Part shown: one piece after another, positions 45,039 through 55,090 of the stretch
Layout: each line of letters starts with the position of its first letter
How positions within the stretch are numbered: position 1 is the stretch's first letter
Source: Streptococcus pseudopneumoniae
GTDB lineage: Bacteria > Bacillota > Bacilli > Lactobacillales > Streptococcaceae
Length of the DNA stretch: 64,000 bases
Reading direction: 5' to 3'
NCBI RefSeq assembly: GCF_001074565.1
Contig: NZ_JUQX01000026.1
Coordinates: 1 to 64,000, forward strand
The notes under the pieces: model-generated
The model's database searches: none
The model's input: the letters and a program-made list of their open reading frames with translations, nothing else
Told to the model about the DNA's origin: nothing
Program-made: the position numbers and the translations under genes

Positions 45039-46634
45039 TTACTGCACTTTAAAGGTCTTGAGATAGTTATCTTTTCCAACTTGACCTTCGAAAGATTGGC
45101 CATTTTCAAGGTAAGGAAGGTCGTCTGACACTGAAGCCTTGACCTTGTAGATTTTGCCATCAACTTTAAAGAAGTAGACGGTGTCACCCTTGATAACAGC
45201 TGATTTCAAATCCGCAACTACACCCTTGATGTTTTCTACCGTTTCGTTATCCAGGTCGAGGTCGTTTTTATTGGCATATTTGCTGAGGAGTTCATCTACT
45301 GTAGCTGCTACGATGACGTTTTGGTACTCCACTGCATCGACCAATGCATACTCCTTGACCAAGCCTGCATTGTCCTTCAAGCCCATGATGTAGAGCGGTT
45401 TGTCGTTTAGATTGACAAGGATAGGGAAGGTCGCCTTGTAGGCTTTCTCTTGCACGGCTCCTTCCGCGGAAGCACGGGCAGATTCTTCGGTTGCTGATGC
45501 TAGATTGTACTTGGTGATTTCACCTGTACGCATGTTTTCAAGGATAAAACCTAGATTACTTTCGTCAGCATTTGCTGAAGTCACCCCTGTGTAGAGATAA
45601 ATATCATTTCCGATAGAAAGATAGTTATATCCCTCAGTCGTTTGGGTAACGTTTTTCTTAGAAATCAAGGCATTCCAGAAGCCATCTTTATACTTGCCGT
45701 TGTAGTTGATTTGCTCGATGGTTTCTTCTGCTGGATAGACACGATCCACCCATTCTGGGACTTCATCCAAGCTGTATTCCTTGGTTTCTCCATTGGTGGC
45801 GTCTAAGATAATAACAGATGAAGGACGAGGGACTCCTAGACCAAACTGTTTTTGATAAACGGTTGCTACATAGAAAGGATTTCCTTCATCATCCACCTCA
45901 AAGGACGGGGTTTTAAAAATCTTGGTCGGATACTTGATTCGAAGATGACGTTTGACGTCGCGGTTAAAGTACTCGGAGTCCGAATACTTCATTGGCGTTT
46001 TTAAATCCACCAATTCCGCATTTCCTGTCACCATATCAACCTTGATATACTCGCCAATTCCCTTGGCTTGATTATTGAACCATTTGATGGGATCGGCATA
46101 CTCCAAGGGGGTGACTCGATAAGGTTTGCCATCAACCGTCAGCTGGGTATAGGTGTCTGCTGCTACGTACTGGGATACCTTATCTGTCAGAGAGCCCAGA
46201 TAACGGTCCCCAATTTTTTCAGCAGTGCTCCGATCCAAGATCGGAACCTTACTGGTATCACTCTTAGGAAAATCTTTAAAGTCTTTTTCGGTGATAGACA
46301 CCACATTGGCATAGTTTTTTGCTTGAAAAAAGCTTGATGTCACTAAGCTAACCAGACCAGCAAGGGAAAAGATAAGGCCTGCAGCCATCAACAATCCTCT
46401 ACTGAGTTTGGTAAAATGAAGTCCTTCTAGATTGAGCTCATTGGCAGGCTTGCCATGTCGTACATGAACCGTTTTGATGAGATTAGAATCCTTGCGGAAA
46501 CTAAACAAAATCCCCATCACCACCAGATGCCCACAGAGAAAGAAGATGAATTCCCAGCTAGTAAGATTGAAGGGCGGCAAAAAAATATACCAGGTCGTTG
46601 CAATAAAAACAAGTTCAAATAATATGCGTTTCAT
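45039..46634 (-). CDS. Conserved streptococcal membrane protein of unknown function
   Basis: 531 residues. Three hydrophobic helices near ~3-22, 29-47 and ~82-102, then a ~420-residue domain on the outer side, rich in β-strand with Asp/Tyr/Lys and repeated TxxLTVDGKPYRV-like segments (PepSY-like in feel). I do not recognise a named family with confidence; it is often annotated only as a hypothetical or cell-shape-related protein. It follows def by 11 bp and probably shares its transcript. Confidence 0.75.
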   Translation of the reverse strand: MKRILFELVFIATTWYIFLPPFNLTSWEFIFFLCGHLVVMGILFSFRKDSNLIKTVHVRHGKPANELNLEGLHFTKLSRGLLMAAGLIFSLAGLVSLVTSSFFQAKNYANVVSITEKDFKDFPKSDTSKVPILDRSTAEKIGDRYLGSLTDKVSQYVAADTYTQLTVDGKPYRVTPLEYADPIKWFNNQAKGIGEYIKVDMVTGNAELVDLKTPMKYSDSEYFNRDVKRHLRIKYPTKIFKTPSFEVDDEGNPFYVATVYQKQFGLGVPRPSSVIILDATNGETKEYSLDEVPEWVDRVYPAEETIEQINYNGKYKDGFWNALISKKNVTQTTEGYNYLSIGNDIYLYTGVTSANADESNLGFILENMRTGEITKYNLASATEESARASAEGAVQEKAYKATFPILVNLNDKPLYIMGLKDNAGLVKEYALVDAVEYQNVIVAATVDELLSKYANKNDLDLDNETVENIKGVVADLKSAVIKGDTVYFFKVDGKIYKVKASVSDDLPYLENGQSFEGQVGKDNYLKTFKVQ

Positions 46635-46645
46635 CTGAGTTCCTC

Positions 46646-47056
46646 CTAAATAATCCGTCCTTCCAAATGATCCAGTTCATGCTGGCAGATCTGAGCTGGA
46701 AAACCTGTTAGCGTAATAGTCTGTTCCTGCCACTTGCTATCGCGATAGGAAACCGTAATCGTTTCATAACGAGTCGTCGTTCGAACCCCAGTCAAAGACA
46801 AACAACCTTCCTCTGTCTCGTAAGGTCCTTTATAGGAAAGGAGAATGGGGTTAAACATAACTATGGGAACTAGGCCAAGATTAAAGATAATCACGCGCTT
46901 CTGCACACCAATCATATTAGCCGCCAGACCGACACAGGTCTCGCGATTAGCCAGCAGGGTATCCTGCAAATCCTTAGCCAGATAAAGGTCTTCTTGACTT
47001 GCAGGTTTCGAGACCTGCGACAAGAATAAGACATCTCGGACAATTTTCTTTTCCAT
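46646..47056 (-). CDS. Peptide deformylase-like protein (Def2)
   Basis: 136 residues, shorter than typical Def (~200). Motif 1 GLAANMIGVQKRVIIF (family consensus GxGLAAxQ, here with N-M), motif 2 EEGCLSLTGV, motif 3 QHELDHLEGRII (consensus HExxH). All metal-ligand residues (Cys, two His) and the catalytic Glu are present, but motif 1 has Asn in place of the conserved Gln. This is the second, short streptococcal Def; its activity on formyl-Met is uncertain. Confidence 0.85.
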   Translation of the reverse strand: MEKKIVRDVLFLSQVSKPASQEDLYLAKDLQDTLLANRETCVGLAANMIGVQKRVIIFNLGLVPIVMFNPILLSYKGPYETEEGCLSLTGVRTTTRYETITVSYRDSKWQEQTITLTGFPAQICQHELDHLEGRII

Positions 47057-47130
47057 TCTCTTACGCTCCTTACAACTTTACTTTATTATAGCACAAAAGG
47101 GGGCAACTTCTAGTCCTTTCCCTCAAATGC

Positions 47131-47156
47131 AAAAAAAGCCATCCGAAGATGACTTT
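47131..47156 (-). terminator. Intrinsic terminator of the P-type ATPase gene
   Basis: AAAGTCATC-ttcg-GATGGCTTT hairpin, UUCG loop, U7 run on the minus strand. Confidence 0.8.
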
Positions 47157-47160
47157 CTTT

Positions 47161-49857
47161 TTAAATCGCGTTCTTATCAAGACCAAGTTTACGTTGAACA
47201 AACTTGACGATTTCGACGATAAGTATCATTAAGAAGCTTCCGGCTAGAACAATGGCCCATTGTGACAAGTCTAGTTTGGTTACGTGGAAGATACCTTCAA
47301 GTGGTTCTACGACGATGGTTGCCATCAGAAGAATGAAGGATACCAAGATTGACCAGTTGAAGGTCTTAGACTTGAATGGTCCAACTGTCAAGATGGATTG
47401 GTAAACAGACTTAACGTTGTAGGCATGGAAGAGCTGAATCAAACCGAGTGTTGCAAAGGCCATAGTAAGGGCATCCGCATGAATGGCATGATTGTCACCC
47501 ACATGAACTGGGTAAGCAATTGCAAGTCCATAAACACTCATAACAATAGCTGCTTGGAGTACACCTTGATAGATGATAGAACTCAAAACACCACCTGAGA
47601 AGAAGCTTGCCTTTCGTCCACGTGGTTTGTGATTCATGACACCAGGCTCAGCAGGTTCAACACCAAGAGCGATAGCTGGGAAGGTATCTGTTACCAAGTT
47701 GATCCACAAAAGATGAACTGGCTGCAAGACGTCCCAACCAAACAAGGTTGATAAGAAGATAGTTAATACTTCAGCAGTATTGGCAGAAAGTAAGTACTGA
47801 ATAGTCTTTTGAATGTTTGAGAAGACCTTACGTCCTTCTTCAACTGCGACGATAATGGTCGCAAAGTTGTCATCCGCAAGAATCATATCAGAAGCCCCCT
47901 TAGAAACCTCTGTACCAGTTATTCCCATACCGATACCGATATCAGCTGTTTTCAGAGCTGGCGCATCATTAACACCATCACCTGTCATTGCAACGACCTT
48001 ACCTTGGTTTTGCCAAGCCTTGACGATACGAACCTTGTGTTCTGGAGATACACGCGCGTAAACAGAATACTGACCAACTACTTTTTCAAATTCTTCATCA
48101 GAAAGTTCGTTGAGCTCAGCACCAGTCAAGACATGGTCTTCTGAATCATTTTCATCGATGATTCCCAAACGTTTAGCAATGGCTTCTGCTGTGTCTTGGT
48201 GGTCACCCGTGATCATGATTGGACGAATTCCTGCTTCCTTAGCGACACGAACAGCTTCTGCAGCTTCGGCACGCTCAGGGTCAATCATTCCAATCAATCC
48301 AGTAAAGATCAAGTTGTTTTCAAGCTCTTCAGAAGTCAAGTTTTCTGGAATACTATCGATAATCTTATACGCACCCGCAAGGACACGCAAGGCTTGGTGA
48401 GCCATTTCAGAGTTGTTTGTGTGAATTAAGTCATTGACTTGATTATCAATCGGAGCGACATCTCCAGCTTTATCACGAGCAACACAACGTTTCAAAAGTT
48501 GGTCTGGAGCCCCTTTGACTGCTACGAGGAATTTACCATCTGGCAATGGATGAACCGTTGACATGAGTTTACGATCTGAATCAAACGGCAATTCAGCCAC
48601 ACGAGGATATTGCTCTAAAAACCCTTTAACATCGTAGCCCTTGTCCAAGGCATACTGGATGAAGGCTGTTTCCGTTGGATCCCCGATCAGGTTTCCTTCC
48701 GCATCAATCTTGGTATCATTAGCCAAGACAACTGAACGAAGTAGTGGCATGTCCAAGCCAAGTTCAATATCATCAGCTGAATCATGTAGGACTGCGTCAT
48801 AGAAGACTTTTTCGACTGTCATCTTGTTCATAGTAAGCGTACCAGTCTTATCAGAAGCGATGATTTCAGTTGAACCAAGCGTTTCAACTGCTGGCAACTT
48901 ACGAACGATAGAGTTTCGTTTTGCCAAAACTTGAGTACCAAGGGCAAGAACGATGGTCACGATAGCAGGAAGTCCTTCTGGGATGGCTGCAACAGCAAGC
49001 GCAACAGAGGTCATCAACTCACCAAGTGGATCTTTGCCTTGGATGAAGACTCCAACTACAAAAGTAACAAGGGCAATAACCAAAATTGCATAGGTTAAGA
49101 CCTTAGAAAGGTTGTTCAAGTTTTGTTTAAGAGGTGTATCCGTCTCATCAGCATCTTGGAGCATGCCAGCGATATGACCCACTTCAGTATACATACCTGT
49201 ATTGACAACAACACCAAGACCACGACCATAAGTCACGTTTGAGTTTTGGAAGGCCATATTGACACGGTCACCAATACCAGCATCTGCAGCGAGCTCGACT
49301 GTCAAGTCTTTTTCAACTGGAACAGACTCACCTGTCAAAGCTGCTTCTTCGATTTTAAGAGAGTTGGCTTCTAGCAAACGTAGGTCTGCTGGTACCACAT
49401 CACCAGCTTCAAGGGCAACGATATCTCCTGGCACCAATTCTTTGGAATCAATCTCTGCCATGTGCCCATCACGAATAACGCGAGCAGCTGGACTGGACAT
49501 AGACTTGAGGGCCTCGATGGCTTCTTCTGCTTTTCCTTCTTGGTAAACACCAAAGGCAGCGTTGATGATAACCACGGCTAGGATAATGATGGCATCTGCG
49601 ATATCTTCACCACCAGATGTTATGACTGATAAGATAGCTGCAGCAATTAGGATGATAATCATCAAATCCTTAAACTGTTCAATGAATTTAACCAAGAGAG
49701 ATTTTTTCTCACCCTCTTCCAGTTCATTGCGTCCATATTCAGCTTGGCGTTTTTGCGCTTCGCTTGACGAAAGGCCTTGCTCAGTTGCTTCAACTGACTT
49801 CAAGACCTCTTCAGGACTTTGAGTATAAAACGCTTGGCGTTTTTGTTCTTTTGACAT
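47161..49857 (-). CDS. mgtA: P-type IIA cation-transporting ATPase (CaxP/MgtA, Ca2+/Mn2+ efflux)
   Basis: 898 residues with ~10 TM helices. Actuator TGESVPVEKD; phosphorylation DKTGTLTMNKM; hinge GDGVNDAPALK. It belongs to the SERCA-like group. The pneumococcal orthologue (SP_1551) is reported as CaxP, a calcium exporter, and as MgtA, controlled by a Mn2+ riboswitch; the aptamer seen upstream supports a role in Mn2+/Ca2+ efflux. The ATG at 49857 has AAGGAGGAG upstream; the longer frame to 49935 is riboswitch/terminator sequence. It is divergent from mntE. Confidence 0.95.
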   Translation of the reverse strand: MSKEQKRQAFYTQSPEEVLKSVEATEQGLSSSEAQKRQAEYGRNELEEGEKKSLLVKFIEQFKDLMIIILIAAAILSVITSGGEDIADAIIILAVVIINAAFGVYQEGKAEEAIEALKSMSSPAARVIRDGHMAEIDSKELVPGDIVALEAGDVVPADLRLLEANSLKIEEAALTGESVPVEKDLTVELAADAGIGDRVNMAFQNSNVTYGRGLGVVVNTGMYTEVGHIAGMLQDADETDTPLKQNLNNLSKVLTYAILVIALVTFVVGVFIQGKDPLGELMTSVALAVAAIPEGLPAIVTIVLALGTQVLAKRNSIVRKLPAVETLGSTEIIASDKTGTLTMNKMTVEKVFYDAVLHDSADDIELGLDMPLLRSVVLANDTKIDAEGNLIGDPTETAFIQYALDKGYDVKGFLEQYPRVAELPFDSDRKLMSTVHPLPDGKFLVAVKGAPDQLLKRCVARDKAGDVAPIDNQVNDLIHTNNSEMAHQALRVLAGAYKIIDSIPENLTSEELENNLIFTGLIGMIDPERAEAAEAVRVAKEAGIRPIMITGDHQDTAEAIAKRLGIIDENDSEDHVLTGAELNELSDEEFEKVVGQYSVYARVSPEHKVRIVKAWQNQGKVVAMTGDGVNDAPALKTADIGIGMGITGTEVSKGASDMILADDNFATIIVAVEEGRKVFSNIQKTIQYLLSANTAEVLTIFLSTLFGWDVLQPVHLLWINLVTDTFPAIALGVEPAEPGVMNHKPRGRKASFFSGGVLSSIIYQGVLQAAIVMSVYGLAIAYPVHVGDNHAIHADALTMAFATLGLIQLFHAYNVKSVYQSILTVGPFKSKTFNWSILVSFILLMATIVVEPLEGIFHVTKLDLSQWAIVLAGSFLMILIVEIVKFVQRKLGLDKNAI

Positions 49858-49910
49858 GCGTCTCCTCCTTGACATTGTGTGCAAAACAAGTTCTCTTTTT
49901 GTTTTATGAC

Positions 49911-49945
49911 AAACAAAAAGAGACTTGTTAATCATAACAAGTCTC
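49911..49945 (-). terminator. Riboswitch expression-platform terminator
   Basis: GAGACTTGTTA / TAACAAGTCTC stem (49920-49930 / 49935-49945) with TTTTTGTTT on the minus strand, between the aptamer and the ATG at 49857. Confidence 0.85.
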
Positions 49946-49949
49946 GCTG

Positions 49950-50042
49950 TTTAAGATAGGGCCGGAAGGTATACTTTGCAGTACACAATTCGGAATGACG
50001 ACACTATCACAGGTTTCTGCCAGCTACTCCCTTGAGTAGTAC
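49950..50042 (-). ncRNA. Mn2+ riboswitch (yybP-ykoY class)
   Basis: On the minus strand the RNA begins ACTCAAGGGAGTAGC, the conserved yybP-ykoY 5' element, followed by CCTGTGATAGTGTCGTCAT and the 3' half TACCTTCCGGCCCTATC that closes the four-way junction. A rho-independent terminator follows at 49911-49945, so Mn2+ binding should favour an antiterminated form. The same riboswitch is known upstream of the pneumococcal orthologue. Confidence 0.9.
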
Positions 50043-50043
50043 T

Positions 50044-50071
50044 ATTATACCAAATTTTGAAAAGTTTTCAA
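50044..50071 (-). promoter_or_regulatory. mgtA promoter
   Basis: TTGAAA (50071-50066), 16-bp spacer, TATAAT (50049-50044) on the minus strand, directly ahead of the aptamer. Confidence 0.7.
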
Positions 50072-50101
50072 TCATTAAAATTCGGTGAAGGTGGACTAAA
50101 T

Positions 50102-50130
50102 TTGAATTTTCCCGCAAAAACCAGTATAAT
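50102..50130 (+). promoter_or_regulatory. mntE promoter
   Basis: TTGAAT (50102-50107), 17-bp spacer, TATAAT (50125-50130). Leader of about 28 nt without a recognisable riboswitch. Confidence 0.75.
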
Positions 50131-50164
50131 GAAAGAATATTACTTATACTGAAAAGGAAGTTTG

Positions 50165-51358
50165 ATGAAACAATCAATCTCAAATCTCAAGTTAGCTGAG
50201 CGTGGTGCCATTGTCAGTATCTCGACCTACTTATTCTTGTCTGCGGCAAAATTAGCAACTGGTCATCTACTTCATTCATCCAGTTTGGTAGCGGATGGTT
50301 TCAACAACGTATCCGATATTATCGGAAATGTTGCTCTTCTGATTGGCATTCGGATGGCTCGCCAGCCTGCAGACCGTGACCACCGCTTTGGACACTGGAA
50401 GATTGAAGATTTAGCTAGTTTGATTACTTCCATCATCATGTTCTACGTTGGCTTTGATGTGCTTCGGGATACCATTCAGAAAATCCTCAGTCGGGAACAA
50501 ACGATTATCGATCCTCTGGGAGCATTTCTAGGAATCATTTCTGCGGCGGTTATGTTTGTCGTTTATCTCTATAACACACGCCTCAGTAAGAAATCCAAAT
50601 CCAAAGCTCTAAAGGCAGCAGCTAAAGATAATCTTTCCGATGCAGTCACCTCGCTTGGTACTTCCATTGCTATCCTAGCCAGCAGTTTTAATTATCCGAT
50701 TGTGGATAAATTAGTCGCTATCATCATCACTTTCTTTATCTTAAAGACAGCCTATGATATCTTTATCGAATCGTCCTTCAGTCTTTCAGATGGTTTTGAT
50801 GACCGACTACTAGAAGACTACCAAAAGGCCATAATGGAAATTCCAAAGATTAGTAAGGTCAAGTCTCAAAGAGGGCGTACCTATGGTAGCAATATCTACC
50901 TTGATATCACGCTGGAGATGAATCCTGATTTATCAGTCTATGAAAGTCACGAAATTGCAGACCAGGTCGAATCCATGCTAGAAGAGCGTTTTGGAGTATT
51001 TGACACCGATGTCCATATCGAACCTGCTCCTATACCTGAAGACGAAATTTTAGACAATGTCTACAAAAAACTACTCATGCGCGAGCAATTGATTGACCAA
51101 GGAAACCAACTAGAAGAACTCCTTGCTGAGGACTTTATCTATATCCGTCAAGATGGAGAGCAGATGGATAAAGAGGCCTATAAGGCTGAAAAAGAACTTA
51201 AAGCTGCAATTAAGGACATTCAGATTACCTCCATTAGTCAGAAAACCAAACTCATATGCTATGAGATGGACGGAATCATCCACACTAGTATCTGGCGCCG
51301 TCACGAAACTTGGCAAAATATCTTTCATCAGGAAACAAAAAAAGAAGACAAACAGTGA
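50165..51358 (+). CDS. mntE: Manganese efflux transporter, CDF family
   Basis: 397 residues. Six-TM cation diffusion facilitator core with metal-site HSSSLVADGFNNVSDIIG (Asp/His-containing) and DRDHRFGHWKIEDLAS; CzcD-type second site AKDNLSDAVTSLGT, then a C-terminal metallochaperone-like domain and a ~90-residue extension. Nearly identical to pneumococcal MntE (SP_1552), which exports Mn2+. I use the ATG at 50165, with AAGGAAG 6 nt upstream, rather than TTG at 50162. It is divergent from the riboswitch-controlled ATPase, so both Mn exporters share one intergenic region. Confidence 0.97.
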   Translation: MKQSISNLKLAERGAIVSISTYLFLSAAKLATGHLLHSSSLVADGFNNVSDIIGNVALLIGIRMARQPADRDHRFGHWKIEDLASLITSIIMFYVGFDVLRDTIQKILSREQTIIDPLGAFLGIISAAVMFVVYLYNTRLSKKSKSKALKAAAKDNLSDAVTSLGTSIAILASSFNYPIVDKLVAIIITFFILKTAYDIFIESSFSLSDGFDDRLLEDYQKAIMEIPKISKVKSQRGRTYGSNIYLDITLEMNPDLSVYESHEIADQVESMLEERFGVFDTDVHIEPAPIPEDEILDNVYKKLLMREQLIDQGNQLEELLAEDFIYIRQDGEQMDKEAYKAEKELKAAIKDIQITSISQKTKLICYEMDGIIHTSIWRRHETWQNIFHQETKKEDKQ

Positions 51359-51385
51359 CCCTATCCAATGAATAGGGTCTTTTTG
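51357..51385 (+). terminator. Intrinsic terminator of mntE
   Basis: GACCCTAT / ATAGGGTC stem (51357-51364 / 51372-51379) with U6 run. It begins in the mntE stop codon. Confidence 0.85.
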
Positions 51386-51453
51386 ATTATTCTACTTTAA
51401 GCAAAGACAGACTATGACGGTTTGGAAGATTTGCTTTTCAAAGCTTGTTTTGC

Positions 51454-52026
51454 CTATTTTCTTGCTTGGCGATTTTGCTTGATACGCCATTCTCGCTCAA
51501 AGTAGGACATGGTTTCAAAGACTCTTCTAGGAAAGTCAACATCCAGTAAATGAATCGGAATTATCAAGTCGACAGCAGGTTTAGCACTTGAAAATTTACT
51601 TCGCAGTCGATTCCATAGAGATTTCGTTTTTACAAGGTCTTTGTCAAAAAAACAAACTTCAATCTGGTAAAAATCCCTCGAACTTCTACCACCCTTGATT
51701 CTCATAAGAGAAAATGTTTCTACTTGCCTCCAGGAATAAAACTGCCAGTCTTTCTTTGGATGTGGCTTATAGAAAAAACCTTGAGTCGTAAATTTTAAAT
51801 ACTCTTTGCCTGATAGAAGAATCTGCATCCGTTCATACAAGAGCCAACCAACAATAATGAGTAGGAATCCAACAAAAGCAATTAATACTATGATTCCCAT
51901 TGAATCTTCTTCGGGATAAATCAGCAAAAAAGATAGTATATAAGTAAAAAACACTAACTCGACCAAACAGAGAAGAATAGTCCAGATGACTTTCTTGCTG
52001 CTCCATTTTATGATTACTTCTTCCAT
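51454..52026 (-). CDS. Small membrane protein, unknown family
   Basis: 190 residues. Two TM helices near ~13-35 and 42-64, then a cytoplasmic domain with a W-rich hydrophobic stretch and a basic tail (YFEREWRIKQNRQARK). It resembles uncharacterised streptococcal YcxB-type or PH-like proteins, but not clearly. Its ATG overlaps the stop of the ABC-F gene by one base (TAATG), so translation is coupled. No function assigned. Confidence 0.7.
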   Translation of the reverse strand: MEEVIIKWSSKKVIWTILLCLVELVFFTYILSFLLIYPEEDSMGIIVLIAFVGFLLIIVGWLLYERMQILLSGKEYLKFTTQGFFYKPHPKKDWQFYSWRQVETFSLMRIKGGRSSRDFYQIEVCFFDKDLVKTKSLWNRLRSKFSSAKPAVDLIIPIHLLDVDFPRRVFETMSYFEREWRIKQNRQARK

Positions 52027-53894
52027 TATACCAATTCACTTAAATATTCATAGCGTTCGTATTTTTCAAGGAGTGCTTCGTTTTTCTCGTCTAGCTCTTT
52101 TTGAAGAGTCGCTAGTTTACCAAAGTCGGAGCCATTTGCCTGCATTTCTTCTTCAATGGATGCGATACGATTTTCCAAGGCTTCAATATCGCCTTCAATG
52201 CTTGCCCACTCCTGCTTTTCTTGGTAGGTCATGCGTTTCTTGTCTTCACGGACCTTGACTACTTTCTCCTTTTCTGCCTTTTGCACTTGATTGGCCATCT
52301 CTGTTTCAAAGGCTTTTTCATCAAGGTAATCAGTGTAATGACCAAAGAAAGTACGGATGCTTCCATTCTCAAAGGCGAGAATCTTAGTCGCTACCTTATC
52401 CAGGAAATAACGGTCGTGGCTAACTGTTAAAACAGGGCCTGCAAAACTCTGCAAGAAATTCTCCAAAACTGTCAAAGTTGCAATATCTAGGTCATTGGTC
52501 GGCTCATCCAAAAGAAGAACATTGGGTTTTTCCAAGAGAAGTTTGAGGAGGTAGAGGCGTTTTTTCTCTCCACCAGACAATTTCTCAATCAGGGTTCCAT
52601 GCGTCGAACGTGGGAAGAGGAACTGTTCCAGCAACTCAGCGATGGAAGTTGTGGAACCACCACTGGTCTTAACCTCTTCTGCTACTTCCTGCAGGTAGTT
52701 GATGACCCGTTTGCTTTCATCCAGGCCATCGATTTGTTGAGAGAAATAGGCAATGCGAACCGTCTCACCTATGATAACTTGACCTTTAGTCGGCTCAAGA
52801 CTCCCTGCGATGAGGTTAAGCAGAGTTGACTTCCCCACACCATTATCCCCAACGATTCCGATACGGTCTTTAGCTTGCACCAAGAGATTAAAATCTTGCA
52901 AAATGGGCTTGTTTTCATAGGCAAAGGAAACATCCTGAAACTCGATGACTTTTTTCCCAATCCGACTGGTTTCAAAGTTCATGGTCAAGTCTGTCTCAGC
53001 AACGCCACCTGAAACTTCTTTTTTCAAATCGTGGAAACGATTGATACGGGCCTGTTGCTTGGTCGCACGCGCTTGCGGTTGTCTGCGCATCCAGGCTAAT
53101 TCTTGCTTATAGAGTTGTTCTTTTTTGTGGAGAAGCGCTGCATCACGCTCATCTTGTTCAGCCTTGAGACGAACATAGTCCTGGTAATTGCCCTGATACT
53201 CGGTCAAGCCTGCTTGGTCCAACTCGAAAATTCGTGTTGACAGCGCGTCTAGGAAATAACGATCATGTGTGATAAAGAGAACGGTCTTCTTGGAATTTTT
53301 CAAAAAAAGAGTCAGCCACTCAATGGTCGCAATGTCCAGGTGGTTGGTCGGCTCGTCCAGAAGCAAGAGGTCGTGGTTTCCTAGAAGAACTTGCGCCAAC
53401 TGAACACGTCTTCTCAGACCACCTGACAATTCACCAACTGGAGTTGACAAATCCTGAATACCCAACTTGCTGAGAACGGTCTTGACCTGACTTTCGATTT
53501 CCCAGGCTTGGAGAGAATCCATCTCAGCCATGACTCGTTCCAAACGAGCCTGCTTGTCCTCGCTATAGTTGAGCATGAGGAGTTCATACTCACGAATCAA
53601 CTGGATTTCCTTGAGGTCGCTGGATAGGACCGTATCCAAAACTGTCTTGCTATCATCGAACTCTGGATCCTGGGTCAAGTAGCCAATCTGGTAATCATTC
53701 TTAGCCAAAAAAGGACTGACATCCCCATCAAAGCCTGAAACACCTGATAAAACATCTAAAAGGGTGGTCTTACCCGTTCCATTGACACCAATCAGACCGA
53801 TTCTGTCCAAATCATGGATGATAAAAGAAATATCCTTAAAAACGGTCTTGTCACCAACGGATTTACTTAGTTTTTCAACAATAAAATCACTCAT
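52026..53894 (-). CDS. ABC-F family ATPase (Uup/YfmR-like)
   Basis: 622 residues, two ABC cassettes and no TM helices. Walker [13 protein letters not shown] and [12 protein letters not shown]; signature [14 protein letters not shown] and [14 protein letters not shown]; Walker [12 protein letters not shown] and [12 protein letters not shown] charged interdomain linker and a C-terminal coiled coil ([21 protein letters not shown]) match Uup/YfmR. Such proteins act on the ribosome; YfmR helps at difficult prolines. It overlaps cca by 4 bp. Confidence 0.92.
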   Translation of the reverse strand: MSDFIVEKLSKSVGDKTVFKDISFIIHDLDRIGLIGVNGTGKTTLLDVLSGVSGFDGDVSPFLAKNDYQIGYLTQDPEFDDSKTVLDTVLSSDLKEIQLIREYELLMLNYSEDKQARLERVMAEMDSLQAWEIESQVKTVLSKLGIQDLSTPVGELSGGLRRRVQLAQVLLGNHDLLLLDEPTNHLDIATIEWLTLFLKNSKKTVLFITHDRYFLDALSTRIFELDQAGLTEYQGNYQDYVRLKAEQDERDAALLHKKEQLYKQELAWMRRQPQARATKQQARINRFHDLKKEVSGGVAETDLTMNFETSRIGKKVIEFQDVSFAYENKPILQDFNLLVQAKDRIGIVGDNGVGKSTLLNLIAGSLEPTKGQVIIGETVRIAYFSQQIDGLDESKRVINYLQEVAEEVKTSGGSTTSIAELLEQFLFPRSTHGTLIEKLSGGEKKRLYLLKLLLEKPNVLLLDEPTNDLDIATLTVLENFLQSFAGPVLTVSHDRYFLDKVATKILAFENGSIRTFFGHYTDYLDEKAFETEMANQVQKAEKEKVVKVREDKKRMTYQEKQEWASIEGDIEALENRIASIEEEMQANGSDFGKLATLQKELDEKNEALLEKYERYEYLSELV

Positions 53895-55090
53895 TTTTTC
53901 TCCCTCAGGTAAGTATGAATGGCATCACGGTCATTCTCCAAGTCACCATCGACAATGGCAAACTCAATCTCTGTTAAAATATCTCCCAAATCTGGACCTG
54001 GCTGGTAACCATATTCCTTAATCAAAATGCCGCCGTTAATCTGGATTTCTTTCTTATCATGAATGGTCAAACTATGGTAAGTTTCTTTGATGGCTTGTGG
54101 GTTGACTTCCTTTCCTTGTGCCTGACGAAGACTTTCAGCCTGTAGAAGGGAATCCAAGTCAAAGCGGTAACAATCGCGCTTGCTCAGCTCTCCTTCTTCT
54201 CGCAAAGCCAAAATAGTCAGCAAATCCTGTACTTGCTTGGCAAACTGGCGTGAGGTTTTCCAAGCTTTCAAAAATGGCTGTGCATCTCTAATCTCCAAAG
54301 CCCACAATAGAGCCGCCCAGGCTTGCTCTGAAGATTCAAAAGTGAAATCAGTCTCCAAATCAAACAATTTTTGAAGCTTTTCTCGACTGTCTGCCATATC
54401 AGGGAGATAATCATAAGCCTGACTCTCAATCATGGAAGACAAGCCAACTCGCCAAAAAGGTGCCAGCAAGAGTTTATCAAACTCAACAAAGGTACGTTCC
54501 ACAGAAATCTTCTCCAAGAGCGGAGTCAAGGATTTCATCGCTTCAAATGTTTCTTGCTCAAGTTTAAAACCGAGACTGGCCTGAAAACGAAAACCACGCA
54601 TAATGCGCAAAGCATCCTCGTTAAAACGCTCACTAGCCACTCCAACTGCTCGCAAGACTTGGTTTTCCAAATCCTCTAAACCATGGAACAAGTCAATAAT
54701 TTCGCCTGTCTCATCCAAGGCAAAGGCATTAACTGTGAAATCACGGCGCTTGAGATCTTCTTCTAGCGAACGTACAAAGGAAACCGCACTGGGTCTGCGA
54801 TAGTCTACATAGACATCCTCAGTCCGAAAGGTTGTTACTTCATACTCCTCGTCCCCATCTAAAACCAAGACGGTTCCATGCTCAATTCCGATATCGGCAG
54901 TGCGAGAGAATATCTGCTTGGTTTCCTCCGGATAGGAAGAAGTCGCAATATCCACATCATGGATGGGACGATTGAGGAGAGCATCTCGAACAGAGCCCCC
55001 AACAAAATAGGCCTCAAAACCTGCTTCTTTAATTTTTTCTAATACTGGTAAAGCCTTCTGAAATTCAGAAGGCATTTGTGTTAATCTCAT
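53891..55090 (-). CDS. cca: CCA tRNA nucleotidyltransferase
   Basis: 399 residues, class II. N-terminal nucleotidyltransferase [24 protein letters not shown] with the DxD metal pair, then the neck motif [37 protein letters not shown], and an HD-less helical body. It adds or repairs the 3' CCA of tRNA. It overlaps dapB (ATGA) and the ABC-F gene (ATGA), so three genes are coupled. Confidence 0.96.
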   Translation of the reverse strand: MRLTQMPSEFQKALPVLEKIKEAGFEAYFVGGSVRDALLNRPIHDVDIATSSYPEETKQIFSRTADIGIEHGTVLVLDGDEEYEVTTFRTEDVYVDYRRPSAVSFVRSLEEDLKRRDFTVNAFALDETGEIIDLFHGLEDLENQVLRAVGVASERFNEDALRIMRGFRFQASLGFKLEQETFEAMKSLTPLLEKISVERTFVEFDKLLLAPFWRVGLSSMIESQAYDYLPDMADSREKLQKLFDLETDFTFESSEQAWAALLWALEIRDAQPFLKAWKTSRQFAKQVQDLLTILALREEGELSKRDCYRFDLDSLLQAESLRQAQGKEVNPQAIKETYHSLTIHDKKEIQINGGILIKEYGYQPGPDLGDILTEIEFAIVDGDLENDRDAIHTYLREKK

